Positions 16,736 through 26,155 of a DNA stretch of 64,000 nt are shown piece after piece; the stretch's first letter is position 1, and the number at the start of each line of letters is the position of its first letter. The stretch comes from Pseudomonas sp. ICMP 561 (GTDB lineage Bacteria; Pseudomonadota; Gammaproteobacteria; Pseudomonadales; Pseudomonadaceae). The notes under the pieces were generated by a model. It was not told where the DNA came from, did not search any database, and saw nothing but the letters and a program-made list of their open reading frames with translations. The stretch lies in contig NZ_LKBT01000056.1 of assembly GCF_002699985.1 (NCBI RefSeq), positions 248,001 through 312,000 of the forward strand, written 5' to 3'. A program made the position numbers and the translations under genes.

Positions 16736-18025
16736 TTACTTGCGATCTTCCAGTGGCACGATATCGCGAGACACGTAGCCGGTGTACAGCTGGCGTGGAC
16801 GGCCAATCTTGTACGGGCTGGAGAGCATTTCCTTCCAGTGGGAGATCCAGCCGACAGTCCGCGCCAGAGCGAAGATTACGGTGAACATACTGGTCGGAAT
16901 GCCAATTGCCTTGAGGATGATGCCCGAATAGAAGTCGACGTTCGGGTATAGCGAGCGCTCGATGAAGTAAGGATCGGTCAGGGCGATCTCTTCCAGGCGC
17001 ATGGCGAGCTCAAGTTGCGGATCATTGGTAATGCCCAGCTCCTTGAGAACTTCGTCGCAGGTCTGCTTCATCACGGTCGCGCGCGGGTCACGGTTCTTGT
17101 AAACCCGGTGACCGAAGCCCATCAGCTTGAACGGATCGTTCTTGTCCTTGGCCTTGGCGATGAACTTGTCGATGTTCGACACATCACCAATTTCATCGAG
17201 CATGGACAACACGGCTTCGTTTGCGCCACCATGTGCCGGGCCCCAGAGCGCGGCAATGCCGGCTGCTATGCAAGCGAACGGGTTGGCGCCCGAAGAGCCC
17301 GCCATACGTACTGTGGACGTCGAGGCGTTCTGTTCGTGGTCGGCGTGCAGGATGAAAATCTTGTCCATGGCCTTGGCCAGCACCGGGCTGATCGGTTTGA
17401 TCTCGCACGGTGTGTTGAACATCATGTGCAGGAAGTTCTCGGCGTAGCTCAGGTCGTTGCGTGGGTACATCATGGGTTGGCCCATGGAGTACTTGTAAAC
17501 CATTGCTGCCAGCGTCGGCATCTTGGCGACCAGACGGATGGCCGAGATTTCACGGTGCTGTGGATTATTGATGTCCAGAGAGTCGTGATAGAACGCCGAG
17601 AGGGCACCCACCACACCACACATCACCGCCATCGGGTGAGCGTCGCGGCGGAAGCCGTTGAAAAAGGTCTTGAGCTGTTCGTGAACCATGGTGTGGTTTT
17701 TCACGACAACAACGAACTGGGCTTTCTGCTCGGCGGTTGGCAGCTCGCCGTTCAGTAGCAGATAGCACGTTTCCAGGTAGTCCGATTGCTCGGCCAGTTG
17801 TTCGATCGGATAGCCGCGGTGCAGCAGGATCCCGTTGTCACCATCAATGTAGGTGATCTTCGACTCGCAAGAGGCGGTCGACATGAAGCCTGGGTCGAAT
17901 GTGAAGCGGCCGGTGGCTGTGAGACCACGTACGTCGATCACGTCGGGGCCTACGGTGCCGGTGAGAATGGGCAGCTCGACGGGGGCTGCGCCCTCGATGA
18001 TCAACTGCGCTTTATTATCAGCCAT
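16736..18025 (-). CDS. gltA: Citrate synthase
   Basis: This 429-residue type II (hexameric, NADH-sensitive class) citrate synthase condenses oxaloacetate and acetyl-CoA to start the TCA cycle. Catalytic histidines appear in HADHEQNAST and in MGFGHRVYKNRDPR, the citrate synthase signature, and the catalytic aspartate in LYPNVDFYSGI. The N-terminal beta-rich region of Gram-negative enzymes is present (TATGRFTFDPGFMSTASCES). It is divergent from sdhCDAB over 362 bp that hold promoters in both directions. Confidence 0.98.
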   Translation of the reverse strand: MADNKAQLIIEGAAPVELPILTGTVGPDVIDVRGLTATGRFTFDPGFMSTASCESKITYIDGDNGILLHRGYPIEQLAEQSDYLETCYLLLNGELPTAEQKAQFVVVVKNHTMVHEQLKTFFNGFRRDAHPMAVMCGVVGALSAFYHDSLDINNPQHREISAIRLVAKMPTLAAMVYKYSMGQPMMYPRNDLSYAENFLHMMFNTPCEIKPISPVLAKAMDKIFILHADHEQNASTSTVRMAGSSGANPFACIAAGIAALWGPAHGGANEAVLSMLDEIGDVSNIDKFIAKAKDKNDPFKLMGFGHRVYKNRDPRATVMKQTCDEVLKELGITNDPQLELAMRLEEIALTDPYFIERSLYPNVDFYSGIILKAIGIPTSMFTVIFALARTVGWISHWKEMLSSPYKIGRPRQLYTGYVSRDIVPLEDRK

Positions 18026-18082
18026 GTGGCCTCCTGTTTATGCTTCAAATCATCAGACGGCCCCCCACGCAGGGCCCGCACC

Positions 18083-18110
18083 ACTATAGTTAGATAAAAT
18101 CTAAAGTCAA
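18083..18110 (-). promoter_or_regulatory. Sigma-70 promoter of gltA
   Basis: On the minus strand, TTGACT, a 16-bp spacer and TATAGT lie 57-85 bp upstream of the gltA ATG in an otherwise GC-rich region. The match to the housekeeping consensus is strong. Confidence 0.75.
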
Positions 18111-18224
18111 TTTGCCTAAAGTCGTGTTCCAGAAGGCTTTCAGGCTTGATTTACCCTGCGACATTCTGTCACTTACGCTTTTTATCCGGCCAGCGCAATC
18201 ACCTATTTGAGGGCCCTCTCTGCG

Positions 18225-18253
18225 TTGTCATTAGTAACCTAACTGTCTATACT
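18225..18253 (+). promoter_or_regulatory. Sigma-70 promoter of sdhCDAB
   Basis: TTGTCA, a 17-bp spacer and TATACT predict transcription from about 18260, giving a ~128-nt leader before sdhC. The leader is GC-rich and can fold (AGGGGCTTTAGGGCCTG, CTCCCTGGGTGGTGGGTACC region). Control of sdhCDAB by PrrF small RNAs is known in P. aeruginosa; a PrrF pairing site was not identified here. Confidence 0.75.
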
Positions 18254-18387
18254 CGGCGTCCGACCGCCAGGGGCTTTAGGGCCTGTATACCGGAGGTCGT
18301 CACTCCCTGGGTGGTGGGTACCTGACCAGTGCACTTCCCAATAATTTGCCCTGATAGTTAGGGGCTCTTCAAGTGTGAAATAAAGCC

Positions 18388-18762
18388 GTGAAAAGCCAAC
18401 GACCTGTAAACCTAGACCTAAGGACCATCAAACTCCCAGTCACTGCTTACACGTCCATTCTTCACCGTGTCTCCGGAGTCATTCTCTTTGTCGGCCTCGT
18501 CATCATGCTGTATGCATTGGACAAGTCGCTGAGTTCCGAAGAAGGTTTCGGTGAAGTTAAAGCGTATCTGACCAGTCCGCTGGCCAAGCTTGTGATCTGG
18601 GCTCTGCTGTCCGCCCTGCTTTATCACCTGGTAGCGGGCATCCGCCACCTGATCATGGATGCGGGCATTGGCGAGACGCTGGAAGGCGGCAAGCTGGGCT
18701 CCAAAATCGTTATCGCCGTATCCGTGGTGGTAATCGTTCTGGCGGGAGTATGGATATGGTAA
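18388..18762 (+). CDS. sdhC: Succinate dehydrogenase cytochrome b556 subunit
   Basis: This 124-residue membrane anchor of complex II helps bind haem b and ubiquinone. It has three hydrophobic helices and the family signature RPVNLDLRTIKLPVTAYTSI ... LHRVSGVILF (quinone-site S and R), with the haem ligand histidine in LLYHLVAGIRHL. The start is GTG at 18388 with no strong Shine-Dalgarno sequence, suggesting modest or regulated initiation. Its stop overlaps the sdhD start. Confidence 0.96.
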   Translation: MKSQRPVNLDLRTIKLPVTAYTSILHRVSGVILFVGLVIMLYALDKSLSSEEGFGEVKAYLTSPLAKLVIWALLSALLYHLVAGIRHLIMDAGIGETLEGGKLGSKIVIAVSVVVIVLAGVWIW

Positions 18763-19124
18763 CCAACGTCACTAACCTGTCGCGTTCGGGCCTCTATGAC
18801 TGGATGGCGCAGCGCGTATCTGCGGTCGTGCTCGCGGCTTATTTCATATTCCTGATCGGATATCTGGTCGCGCATCCGGGCATCGATTATGCCCAGTGGC
18901 ACGGTCTGTTCTCCCACACTGCAATGCGCATCTTCAGCCTGTTGGCCCTGGTTGCTCTGGGCGCTCACGCCTGGGTCGGCATGTGGACCATCGCAACTGA
19001 CTACCTGACGCCGATGGCGCTGGGCAAGTCGGCGACGGTTGTGCGTTTCCTTTTCCAGGCAGTCTGCGGCGTTGCGATGTTCGCTTACTTCGTCTGGGGT
19101 GTGCAGATTCTTTGGGGTATCTGA
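18756..19124 (+). CDS. sdhD: Succinate dehydrogenase membrane anchor subunit
   Basis: This 122-residue second anchor of complex II has three membrane helices. ATG 18756 (MVTNVTNLSRSGLYDWMAQR) is chosen because GGGAG lies 7 bases upstream; an in-frame ATG at 18750 is too close to that site. The histidine in ALGAHAWVGMWTIATDY is the haem ligand region, and YDWMAQRVSAVVLAAY is the quinone-site region. It overlaps sdhC by 7 bases and ends 3 bp before sdhA. Confidence 0.95.
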   Translation: MVTNVTNLSRSGLYDWMAQRVSAVVLAAYFIFLIGYLVAHPGIDYAQWHGLFSHTAMRIFSLLALVALGAHAWVGMWTIATDYLTPMALGKSATVVRFLFQAVCGVAMFAYFVWGVQILWGI

Positions 19125-19127
19125 TCC

Positions 19128-20900
19128 ATGGCTAACATAAATACACTTTCATTCGACGCCATCATTATTGGTGGCGGCGGTGCAGGCATGCGTGCTGCCT
19201 TGCAGCTGGCTCAGGGCGGCCACAAGACCGCCGTAGTCACCAAGGTTTTCCCGACTCGTTCGCATACTGTTTCTGCTCAGGGTGGCATCACCTGCGCAAT
19301 CGCCTCTGCCGATCCAAACGATGACTGGCGCTGGCACATGTACGATACCGTCAAGGGTTCCGACTACATCGGTGACCAGGACGCTATCGAATACATGTGT
19401 CAGGAAGGCCCGGCTGCAGTTTATGAGCTGGACCACATGGGCATGCCGTTCTCGCGCACCGAGCAGGGCCGTATCTACCAGCGTCCGTTTGGTGGTCAGT
19501 CCAAGGATTTCGGCAAGGGCGGTCAGGCTGCGCGTACGTGCGCGGCGTCCGACCGTACAGGTCACGCCCTGCTGCACACCCTCTATCAGGGCAACCTGAA
19601 AGCAGGCACCACCTTCCTGAACGAGTATTACGCAGTTGATCTGGTGAAGAACCAGGACGGCGCGTTCGTGGGTGTGATTGCGATCTGCATCGAAACCGGC
19701 GAAACCATGTACATCCGCGCCAAGGCGACTGTATTGGCGACCGGCGGCGCTGGCCGTATCTATTCCTCTACCACCAATGCCCTCATCAATACCGGTGACG
19801 GCGTCGGCATGGCACTGCGTGCCGGTGTTCCTGTTCAGGACATCGAAATGTGGCAGTTCCACCCAACCGGCATTGCCGGCGCAGGTGTACTGGTCACAGA
19901 AGGTTGCCGCGGTGAAGGCGGATACCTGATCAACAAGCACGGTGAGCGTTTCATGGAGCGCTATGCTCCGAATGCGAAAGACCTTGCTGGTCGTGACGTT
20001 GTTGCGCGTTCCATGGTCAAGGAAATCATCGCGGGTAATGGCTGTGGTCCTGATGGCGATCACGTGATGTTGAAGCTTGATCACCTGGGCGAAGAAGTGC
20101 TGCACAGCCGTCTGCCAGGCATCTGTGAGCTGTCGAAGACATTTGCGCACGTGGATCCGGTCGTTGCTCCTGTACCTGTTGTGCCTACCTGCCACTACAT
20201 GATGGGTGGTGTTGCCACCAACATTCATGGTCAGGCCATGACCCAGGATGCTGACGGCAACGATCAGATCCTTCCCGGGTTGTTCGCTGTAGGTGAAGTA
20301 GCATGCGTATCTGTGCACGGTGCCAACCGTCTGGGTGGTAACTCGCTGCTCGACCTCGTGGTATTTGGTCGTGCTGCCGGCCTGCACCTGGAGAAAGTGC
20401 TGACTGAAGGCATTGAATATGCTGACGCAAGCGAAACCGATATCGATGCCGCGCTGAGCCGTCTCAATGGCCTCAACGAGCGTACCGAAGGCGAAGACGT
20501 CGCTACTCTGCGTCGCGAGCTGCAAAGCTGCATGCAGAACTACTTCGGCGTGTTCCGTACCGGCGAATACATGCAGAAAGGTATCGCTCAGCTGGCTGAT
20601 CTGCGCGTTCGTATTGGCAATGTCAAGATCAACGACAAGTCCCAGGGCTTCAACACGGCGCGTATCGAAGCGCTCGAGTTGCAGAACCTGCTGGAAGTTG
20701 CTGAAGCTACTGCAGTTGCTGCAGAAGTGCGTAAAGAGTCCCGCGGTGCTCATGCTCGCGAAGACTATGAAGATCGTGACGATGAAAACTGGCTGTGCCA
20801 CACCCTGTACTTCCCTGGCGAGAAGCGGGTTGCCAAACGTGCAGTCAACTTTGCGCCGAAGACAGTACCGGCGTTTGAACCGAAAATTCGGACTTACTAA
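19128..20900 (+). CDS. sdhA: Succinate dehydrogenase flavoprotein subunit
   Basis: This 590-residue catalytic subunit oxidises succinate to fumarate. The FAD motif is GGGGAGMRAALQLAQGG, and FAD is covalently attached to the histidine in RSHTVSAQGG. Substrate and proton-relay residues lie in FHPTGIAGAGVLVTEGCRGE, YAPNAKDLAGRDVVARSM and HYMMGGVATN. SVHGANRLGGNSLLDLVVFG is the C-terminal FAD-contact signature. The length is normal. A 550-residue open frame on the opposite strand is a codon-bias shadow. Confidence 0.98.
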   Translation: MANINTLSFDAIIIGGGGAGMRAALQLAQGGHKTAVVTKVFPTRSHTVSAQGGITCAIASADPNDDWRWHMYDTVKGSDYIGDQDAIEYMCQEGPAAVYELDHMGMPFSRTEQGRIYQRPFGGQSKDFGKGGQAARTCAASDRTGHALLHTLYQGNLKAGTTFLNEYYAVDLVKNQDGAFVGVIAICIETGETMYIRAKATVLATGGAGRIYSSTTNALINTGDGVGMALRAGVPVQDIEMWQFHPTGIAGAGVLVTEGCRGEGGYLINKHGERFMERYAPNAKDLAGRDVVARSMVKEIIAGNGCGPDGDHVMLKLDHLGEEVLHSRLPGICELSKTFAHVDPVVAPVPVVPTCHYMMGGVATNIHGQAMTQDADGNDQILPGLFAVGEVACVSVHGANRLGGNSLLDLVVFGRAAGLHLEKVLTEGIEYADASETDIDAALSRLNGLNERTEGEDVATLRRELQSCMQNYFGVFRTGEYMQKGIAQLADLRVRIGNVKINDKSQGFNTARIEALELQNLLEVAEATAVAAEVRKESRGAHAREDYEDRDDENWLCHTLYFPGEKRVAKRAVNFAPKTVPAFEPKIRTY

Positions 20901-20911
20901 AGGTGGCCGCT

Positions 20912-21616
20912 ATGTTGAAAGTCGAAGTTTATCGCTACAACCCCGACAGCGACTCTGCGCCTAAAACCCAGGTGTTCGACGTTGATACCGGTGGTAAAGA
21001 CTTGATGGTGCTGGATGTATTGGCCCTGATCAAGGAACAGGACGAAGGGTTCTCTTACCGTCGTTCGTGCCGTGAAGGTGTTTGCGGCTCCGACGGTATG
21101 AATATCAACGGCAAGAACGGCCTGGCGTGCATCACGCCGCTGTCCGCCGTGGTCAAGGGCAACAAGCTGGTGGTGCGTCCACTGCCTGGTTTGCCTGTGA
21201 TACGTGACCTGGTTGTTGATATGAGCATCTTCTACAAGCAGTACGAGAAGGTTAAGCCATATCTGTTGAACGATACCCCGGCTCCGGCCATCGAACGTCT
21301 TCAGACTCCTGAAGAGCGTGAGAAGCTGGATGGTCTGTACGAGTGCATTCTGTGCGCTTGCTGCTCGACTTCCTGCCCGTCCTTCTGGTGGAACCCTGAC
21401 AAGTTCCTCGGTCCAGCTGCACTGCTGCAAGCCTATCGTTTCCTGGCTGACAGCCGTGACAACAAGACCGCCGAGCGCCTGGCTTCGCTGGATGACCCGT
21501 TCAGCGTATTCCGCTGCCGCGGGATCATGAACTGCGTCAACGTTTGTCCGAAGGGCCTTAACCCAACCAAGGCTATCGGTCACGTACGCAACATGCTTCT
21601 GCAAAACGGCGTCTGA
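20912..21616 (+). CDS. sdhB: Succinate dehydrogenase iron-sulfur subunit
   Basis: This 234-residue subunit carries electrons from FAD to ubiquinone. Cysteine sets are visible for 2Fe-2S (SCREGVCGSDGM plus LAC), 4Fe-4S (CILCACCSTSCPSFWWNP) and 3Fe-4S (CRGIMNCVNVCPKGLNP). ATG 20912 (MLKVEVYRYNPDSD) follows an AAAGGTGG ribosome site; an in-frame GTG at 20903 overlaps that site and is unlikely. Confidence 0.97.
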   Translation: MLKVEVYRYNPDSDSAPKTQVFDVDTGGKDLMVLDVLALIKEQDEGFSYRRSCREGVCGSDGMNINGKNGLACITPLSAVVKGNKLVVRPLPGLPVIRDLVVDMSIFYKQYEKVKPYLLNDTPAPAIERLQTPEEREKLDGLYECILCACCSTSCPSFWWNPDKFLGPAALLQAYRFLADSRDNKTAERLASLDDPFSVFRCRGIMNCVNVCPKGLNPTKAIGHVRNMLLQNGV

Positions 21617-21655
21617 TTTGACTGTTACATCGTAATGCCGTAATACCCGTAACCG

Positions 21656-21740
21656 CTGCGGCGCAGGCTTCAACCGGCGCCGTAGTTTTAACCTGAGCAG
21701 CAGCGAGTAACGCTGCGGCTCTTATTTTGAAGAAATAAGA
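21656..21740 (+). other. Three consecutive stem-loops between sdhB and sucA
   Basis: Stem 1 (21656-21684) pairs CTGCGGCGC with GCGCCGTAG and is followed by TTTT. Stem 2 (21695-21721) pairs GAGC-GCAGCG with CGCTGC-GCTC and is followed by TTATTTT. Stem 3 (21720-21740) is a perfect TCTTATTT / AAATAAGA hairpin. They could be partial terminators or processing sites that set sdh versus suc expression. Confidence 0.55.
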
Positions 21741-21876
21741 CCAGCAGGGGCATCCGGGCTGGTACCCGGACTATCTGCGTGATCCTAAGTGGCTTGATAC
21801 AGTCGCTGCACATGACTATCTCAGGTTTGCTGTGGTGTCTTCGCCGGTGGTGTCCCCTTACCGAGGGTGACCAAGC

Positions 21877-24708
21877 ATGCAAGAAAGCGTGATGCAGCGC
21901 ATGTGGAACAGTGCCCACCTTTCCGGTGGTAACGCTGCCTATGTGGAAGAGCTCTATGAGCTCTACCTGCACGACCCTAACGCTGTGCCAGAGGAATGGC
22001 GCACCTACTTTCAGAAGTTGCCCGCTGACGGCAACTCTGCCACCGATGTATCGCACTCGACGATTCGCGATCATTTTGTGTTGCTGGCGAAAAACCAGCG
22101 CCGCGCCCAACCGGTATCCGCCGGTAGCGTGAGCAGCGAGCATGAAAAGAAGCAGGTCGAAGTACTGCGGCTCATCCAGGCTTACCGTATGCGCGGCCAT
22201 CAGGCTGCCCAGCTCGATCCGCTGGGGCTGTGGCAACGTACGGCACCAGCTGACCTGTCGATCAATCACTATGGGTTGACCAACGCTGACCTGGATACCA
22301 CTTTCCGTGCCGGTGACTTGTTCATTGGCAAAGAGGAAGCGAGCCTACGCGAAATCCAGGACGCCCTACATAAGACATATTGCCGCACCATTGGCGCCGA
22401 ATTCACTCACATCGTGGATTCCGAGCAGCGCAACTGGTTCATGCAGCGTCTTGAGAGTGTCCGTGGCCGTCCTGCTTTCTCTGCCGAAATTCAGAGCCAT
22501 CTGCTCGAGCGCGTTACCGCGGCAGAGGGTCTCGAGAAGTACCTGGGCACCAAGTATCCGGGCACCAAGCGCTTCGGTCTGGAAGGTGGCGAGAGCCTGA
22601 TCCCGATGCTGGACGAGTTGATCCAGCGCTCCGGTTCGTATGGCACCAAGGAAATCGTTATCGGTATGGCCCACCGTGGCCGTCTGAACGTGCTGGTCAA
22701 CACCTTCGGCAAAAACCCGCGCGAGTTGTTCGACGAGTTCGAAGGCAAGAAGAAAGTCGAGCTGGGTTCCGGTGACGTTAAATACCACCAGGGCTTCTCC
22801 TCGAACGTAATGACCACTGGCGGCGAAGTTCACCTCGCCATGGCGTTCAACCCGTCACACCTGGAGATCGTCTCTCCGGTGGTTGAAGGTTCGGTTCGCG
22901 CCCGTCAGGATCGTCGTAACGATCCGAACGGTGACAAGGTTCTGCCAATTTCCCTCCACGGTGATGCTGCTTTTGCAGGGCAGGGCGTGGTCATGGAAAC
23001 CTTCCAGATGTCGCAGACCCGCGGCTTCAAGACAGGCGGCACGATCCACATCGTCATCAACAACCAGGTAGGCTTCACCATCAGCAACCCGCTGGACTCG
23101 CGTTCCACCGAGTACGCCACCGACGTTGCCAAGATGATTCAGGCGCCGATTCTCCATGTAAATGGTGATGACCCTGAAGCCGTCGTTTTCGTGACCCAAC
23201 TGGCTATCGACTACCGCATGCAGTTCAAGCGTGACGTGGTTATCGATCTGGTCTGCTACCGTCGTCGCGGTCACAACGAAGCGGATGAGCCGAGCGGCAC
23301 TCAGCCTCTGATGTACCAGCAAATCACCAAGCAGCGCACCACGCGTGAGCTGTATGCCGAAAGCCTGATCAAGGCCGGCGTTCTGGACGAGGCTCGCGTA
23401 CAGGCCAAGATCGACGACTACCGCAACGCGCTGGACAACGGTCTGCATGTTGTGAAAAGTCTGGTCAAAGAGCCAAATAAAGAGCTGTTCGTGGACTGGC
23501 GTCCTTATCTGGGCCACGCCTGGACTGCACGTCACGACACTCGCTTTGATCTCAAGACCCTGCAGGAACTGTCAGCCAAGCTGATGGAGCTGCCAGAAGG
23601 TTTTGTGGTTCAGCGTCAGGTTCAGAAAATCTACGAAGACCGTCAAAAGATGCAAGCTGGCGGCCTGCCGATCAACTGGGGTTACGCCGAAACCATGGCG
23701 TACGCGACCCTGGCGTTCGAAGGTCACCCGATCCGCATGACGGGTCAGGACATCGGCCGCGGTACGTTCTCGCACCGTCACGCTGTACTGCACAACCAGA
23801 AAGACGCCGGGACTTACATCCCGCTGCAGAATCTGTATGCCGGTCAGCCACGTTTCGATCTGTATGACTCCTTCCTCTCGGAAGAAGCCGTGCTGGCATT
23901 CGAATACGGCTACTCGACGACTCAGCCAGATGCACTGGTTATCTGGGAAGCCCAGTTCGGCGATTTCGCCAACGGTGCGCAAGTGGTTATCGACCAGTTC
24001 ATCACCAGCGGCGAGCACAAGTGGGGCCGTCTGTGCGGTCTGACCATGTTGCTGCCTCACGGTTATGAAGGGCAGGGGCCAGAGCACTCGTCGGCACGTC
24101 TTGAGCGTTACCTGCAGGGTTGTGCCGAGCACAACATTCAGGTGTGCGTACCGACTACACCGGCGCAGATCTACCACTTGCTGCGTCGCCAGGTCATCCG
24201 TCCGCTGCGTAAGCCGCTGATCGTCCTGACGCCAAAGTCGTTGCTGCGTCACAAGCTGGCCGTTTCTACCCTGGAAGATCTCGCCGAAGGTTCGTTCCAG
24301 ACCGTGATCCCGGAAATCGACACCCTCGATGCCGCCAAGGTGACCCGTCTGGTGCTGTGCGGCGGTAAGGTTTACTACGACCTGCTGGAAAAACGCCGTG
24401 CCGAAGGCCGCGAAGATATCGCCATCGTGCGTATCGAGCAGCTGTACCCGTTCCCGGAAGACGACCTGATGGAGGCGATTGCGCCTTACACCAATCTGCA
24501 GAATGTAGTGTGGTGCCAGGAAGAGCCGATGAACCAGGGTGCCTGGTACAGCAGCCAGCACCACCTGCGTCGCAGCGTTGGCAATCACAACCGCAACCTC
24601 GTCCTCGAGTATGCCGGTCGTGACGCCTCTGCAGCGCCTGCATGTGGTTACGCTTCGATGCACGCCGAGCAGCAGGAAAAACTGCTGCAAGATGCCTTCA
24701 CTGTTTAA
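21877..24708 (+). CDS. sucA: 2-oxoglutarate dehydrogenase E1 component
   Basis: This 943-residue thiamine-diphosphate enzyme decarboxylates 2-oxoglutarate and transfers the succinyl group to lipoyl-SucB. The N-terminal E2-binding motif is AAYVEELYELYLHDPNAVPE. Active-site and TPP segments follow: MAHRGRLNVLVN, FNPSHLEIVSPVVEGSVRAR, HGDAAFAGQGVVMET, INNQVGFTISNP and the TPP motif GDDPEAVV. The C-terminal transketolase-like part has RHAVLHNQ and PHGYEGQGPEHSSARLERYL. Full length. A 168-bp-deep leader with three hairpins precedes it, so it may have its own regulation. Confidence 0.98.
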   Translation: MQESVMQRMWNSAHLSGGNAAYVEELYELYLHDPNAVPEEWRTYFQKLPADGNSATDVSHSTIRDHFVLLAKNQRRAQPVSAGSVSSEHEKKQVEVLRLIQAYRMRGHQAAQLDPLGLWQRTAPADLSINHYGLTNADLDTTFRAGDLFIGKEEASLREIQDALHKTYCRTIGAEFTHIVDSEQRNWFMQRLESVRGRPAFSAEIQSHLLERVTAAEGLEKYLGTKYPGTKRFGLEGGESLIPMLDELIQRSGSYGTKEIVIGMAHRGRLNVLVNTFGKNPRELFDEFEGKKKVELGSGDVKYHQGFSSNVMTTGGEVHLAMAFNPSHLEIVSPVVEGSVRARQDRRNDPNGDKVLPISLHGDAAFAGQGVVMETFQMSQTRGFKTGGTIHIVINNQVGFTISNPLDSRSTEYATDVAKMIQAPILHVNGDDPEAVVFVTQLAIDYRMQFKRDVVIDLVCYRRRGHNEADEPSGTQPLMYQQITKQRTTRELYAESLIKAGVLDEARVQAKIDDYRNALDNGLHVVKSLVKEPNKELFVDWRPYLGHAWTARHDTRFDLKTLQELSAKLMELPEGFVVQRQVQKIYEDRQKMQAGGLPINWGYAETMAYATLAFEGHPIRMTGQDIGRGTFSHRHAVLHNQKDAGTYIPLQNLYAGQPRFDLYDSFLSEEAVLAFEYGYSTTQPDALVIWEAQFGDFANGAQVVIDQFITSGEHKWGRLCGLTMLLPHGYEGQGPEHSSARLERYLQGCAEHNIQVCVPTTPAQIYHLLRRQVIRPLRKPLIVLTPKSLLRHKLAVSTLEDLAEGSFQTVIPEIDTLDAAKVTRLVLCGGKVYYDLLEKRRAEGREDIAIVRIEQLYPFPEDDLMEAIAPYTNLQNVVWCQEEPMNQGAWYSSQHHLRRSVGNHNRNLVLEYAGRDASAAPACGYASMHAEQQEKLLQDAFTV

Positions 24709-24749
24709 CGCCTTCGCGCATTAGAAACCGAATTAAGGAATTACAGATA

Positions 24750-25982
24750 ATGGCTATCGAGATCAAAGCCCCCTCTTTCCCGGAATCAGTTGCCGACGGC
24801 ACCATTTCCAAGTGGCACAAACAGCCGGGCGAAGCGGTAAAACGTGACGAGCTGCTGGTTGATATCGAGACTGACAAAGTTGTCCTCGAAGTACTGGCTG
24901 AAGCTGACGGCGTACTGGCATCGATCGTGAAAGGCGAGGGCGAAATCGTCCTCTCCAACGAACTGATCGCAACTCTGGACGGTGGCGCTACCGCATCTGC
25001 TGCTCCGGCTGCCGCTGCTGCACCTGCTGCTGCCCCGGCTCAAGCAGCTGCCCCGGCCGCTGCTCCAGCTGCTGGCGACGAAGATTCGGTTGCTGCTCCT
25101 GCTGCTCGCAAACTGGCTGAAGAAAACGGCATCAACCTCGCCAGCGTCAAAGGCACTGGTAAAGACGGCCGTGTGACCAAGGAAGACGTGGTTGCTGCTG
25201 TTGAAGCCAAGAAGTCCGCGCCTGCTGCACCTGCCGCCAAGCCAGCCGCTGCCGCTGCTCCAGTCGTCGCTGCTGGCGACCGCACCGAGAAGCGTGTACC
25301 GATGACTCGCGTACGTGCCACCGTTGCAAAGCGTCTGGTTGAAGCTCAATCGAACATGGCGATGCTGACCACTTTCAACGAAGTCGACATGACTGAAGTC
25401 ATGGCACTGCGTTCGAAGTACAAGGACCTGTTCGAGAAGTCCAACAACGGCGTGCGCCTGGGCTTCATGTCGTTCTTCGTCAAGGCTACTACCGAAGCGC
25501 TGAAACGCTTCCCGGCAGTCAACGCATCGATCGACGGTTCCGACATCGTTTATCACGGCTATGCCGACGTCGGTGTTGCGGTTTCCAGCGACCGTGGTCT
25601 GGTGGTTCCGGTTCTGCGTAACGCAGAGCAGATGAGCCTGGCTGAAATCGAAGGCGGCATCGCTACCTTCGGCAAGAAAGCTCGCGACGGTAAGCTGTCC
25701 ATCGACGAAATGACTGGTGGTACCTTCACCATCACTAACGGTGGTACTTTTGGTTCGATGATGTCGACGCCAATCGTCAACCCGCCACAAGCGGCCATTC
25801 TGGGCATGCACAACATCATTCAGCGCCCGATGGCGGTCAATGGTCAGGTTGTGATTCGTCCAATGATGTACCTGGCTCTGTCCTACGATCACCGTTTGAT
25901 CGATGGTAAAGAAGCTGTGACGTTCCTGGTGACCATCAAGAACCTGCTGGAAGATCCAGCTCGTCTGCTGCTGGATATCTGA
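24750..25982 (+). CDS. sucB: Dihydrolipoyl succinyltransferase (E2 of 2-oxoglutarate dehydrogenase)
   Basis: This 410-residue core of the complex has a lipoyl domain (residues 1-75, with the lipoylated lysine in DIETDKVVLEV), an Ala/Pro-rich flexible linker, a peripheral-subunit-binding domain (AARKLAEENGINLASVKGTG), a second A/P linker and the catalytic domain (about 180-410) ending with the histidine motif LSYDHRLIDGKEAV. The start at 24750 (MAIEIKAPSFPES) has an AAGGAA site; the frame upstream to 24642 is merely open and overlaps sucA. Confidence 0.97.
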   Translation: MAIEIKAPSFPESVADGTISKWHKQPGEAVKRDELLVDIETDKVVLEVLAEADGVLASIVKGEGEIVLSNELIATLDGGATASAAPAAAAAPAAAPAQAAAPAAAPAAGDEDSVAAPAARKLAEENGINLASVKGTGKDGRVTKEDVVAAVEAKKSAPAAPAAKPAAAAAPVVAAGDRTEKRVPMTRVRATVAKRLVEAQSNMAMLTTFNEVDMTEVMALRSKYKDLFEKSNNGVRLGFMSFFVKATTEALKRFPAVNASIDGSDIVYHGYADVGVAVSSDRGLVVPVLRNAEQMSLAEIEGGIATFGKKARDGKLSIDEMTGGTFTITNGGTFGSMMSTPIVNPPQAAILGMHNIIQRPMAVNGQVVIRPMMYLALSYDHRLIDGKEAVTFLVTIKNLLEDPARLLLDI

Positions 25983-25990
25983 TTCACGAC

Positions 25991-26137
25991 AGCTGCAAGC
26001 CGCAAGCGTCAAGCTGCAAGTAAAAGCAGCCTGGCGCTGAAGCTTTGGCCGTCGCTACATCCTAATGAACAGGTTGCAACGCTCGTCTGTAATACATCAC
26101 AGGCCAGCTTGCAGCCTGTAGCTTAAAGCTCGCAGCT
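25991..26137. repeat. AGCTGCAAGC-type inverted repeat inside the TCA operon
   Basis: A left arm of repeated AGCTGCAAGC / AAGCTGCAAG words (25991-26021) is mirrored by GCCAGCTTGCAGC and GCTCGCAGCT on the right (26104-26137), with ~80 bp between. It is a different repeat family from the TGTAGGAGC elements and fills the sucB-lpdG gap. Confidence 0.75.
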
Positions 26138-26155
26138 AAAGAGGAACTCTTTGTT

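Noticed and set aside
19149..20801. 550-codon frame antisense to sdhA
   Set aside because: Codon-bias shadow of a strongly expressed gene; no known domain and no ribosome site.
23572..24690. 372-codon frame antisense to sucA
   Set aside because: Shadow of sucA coding sequence.
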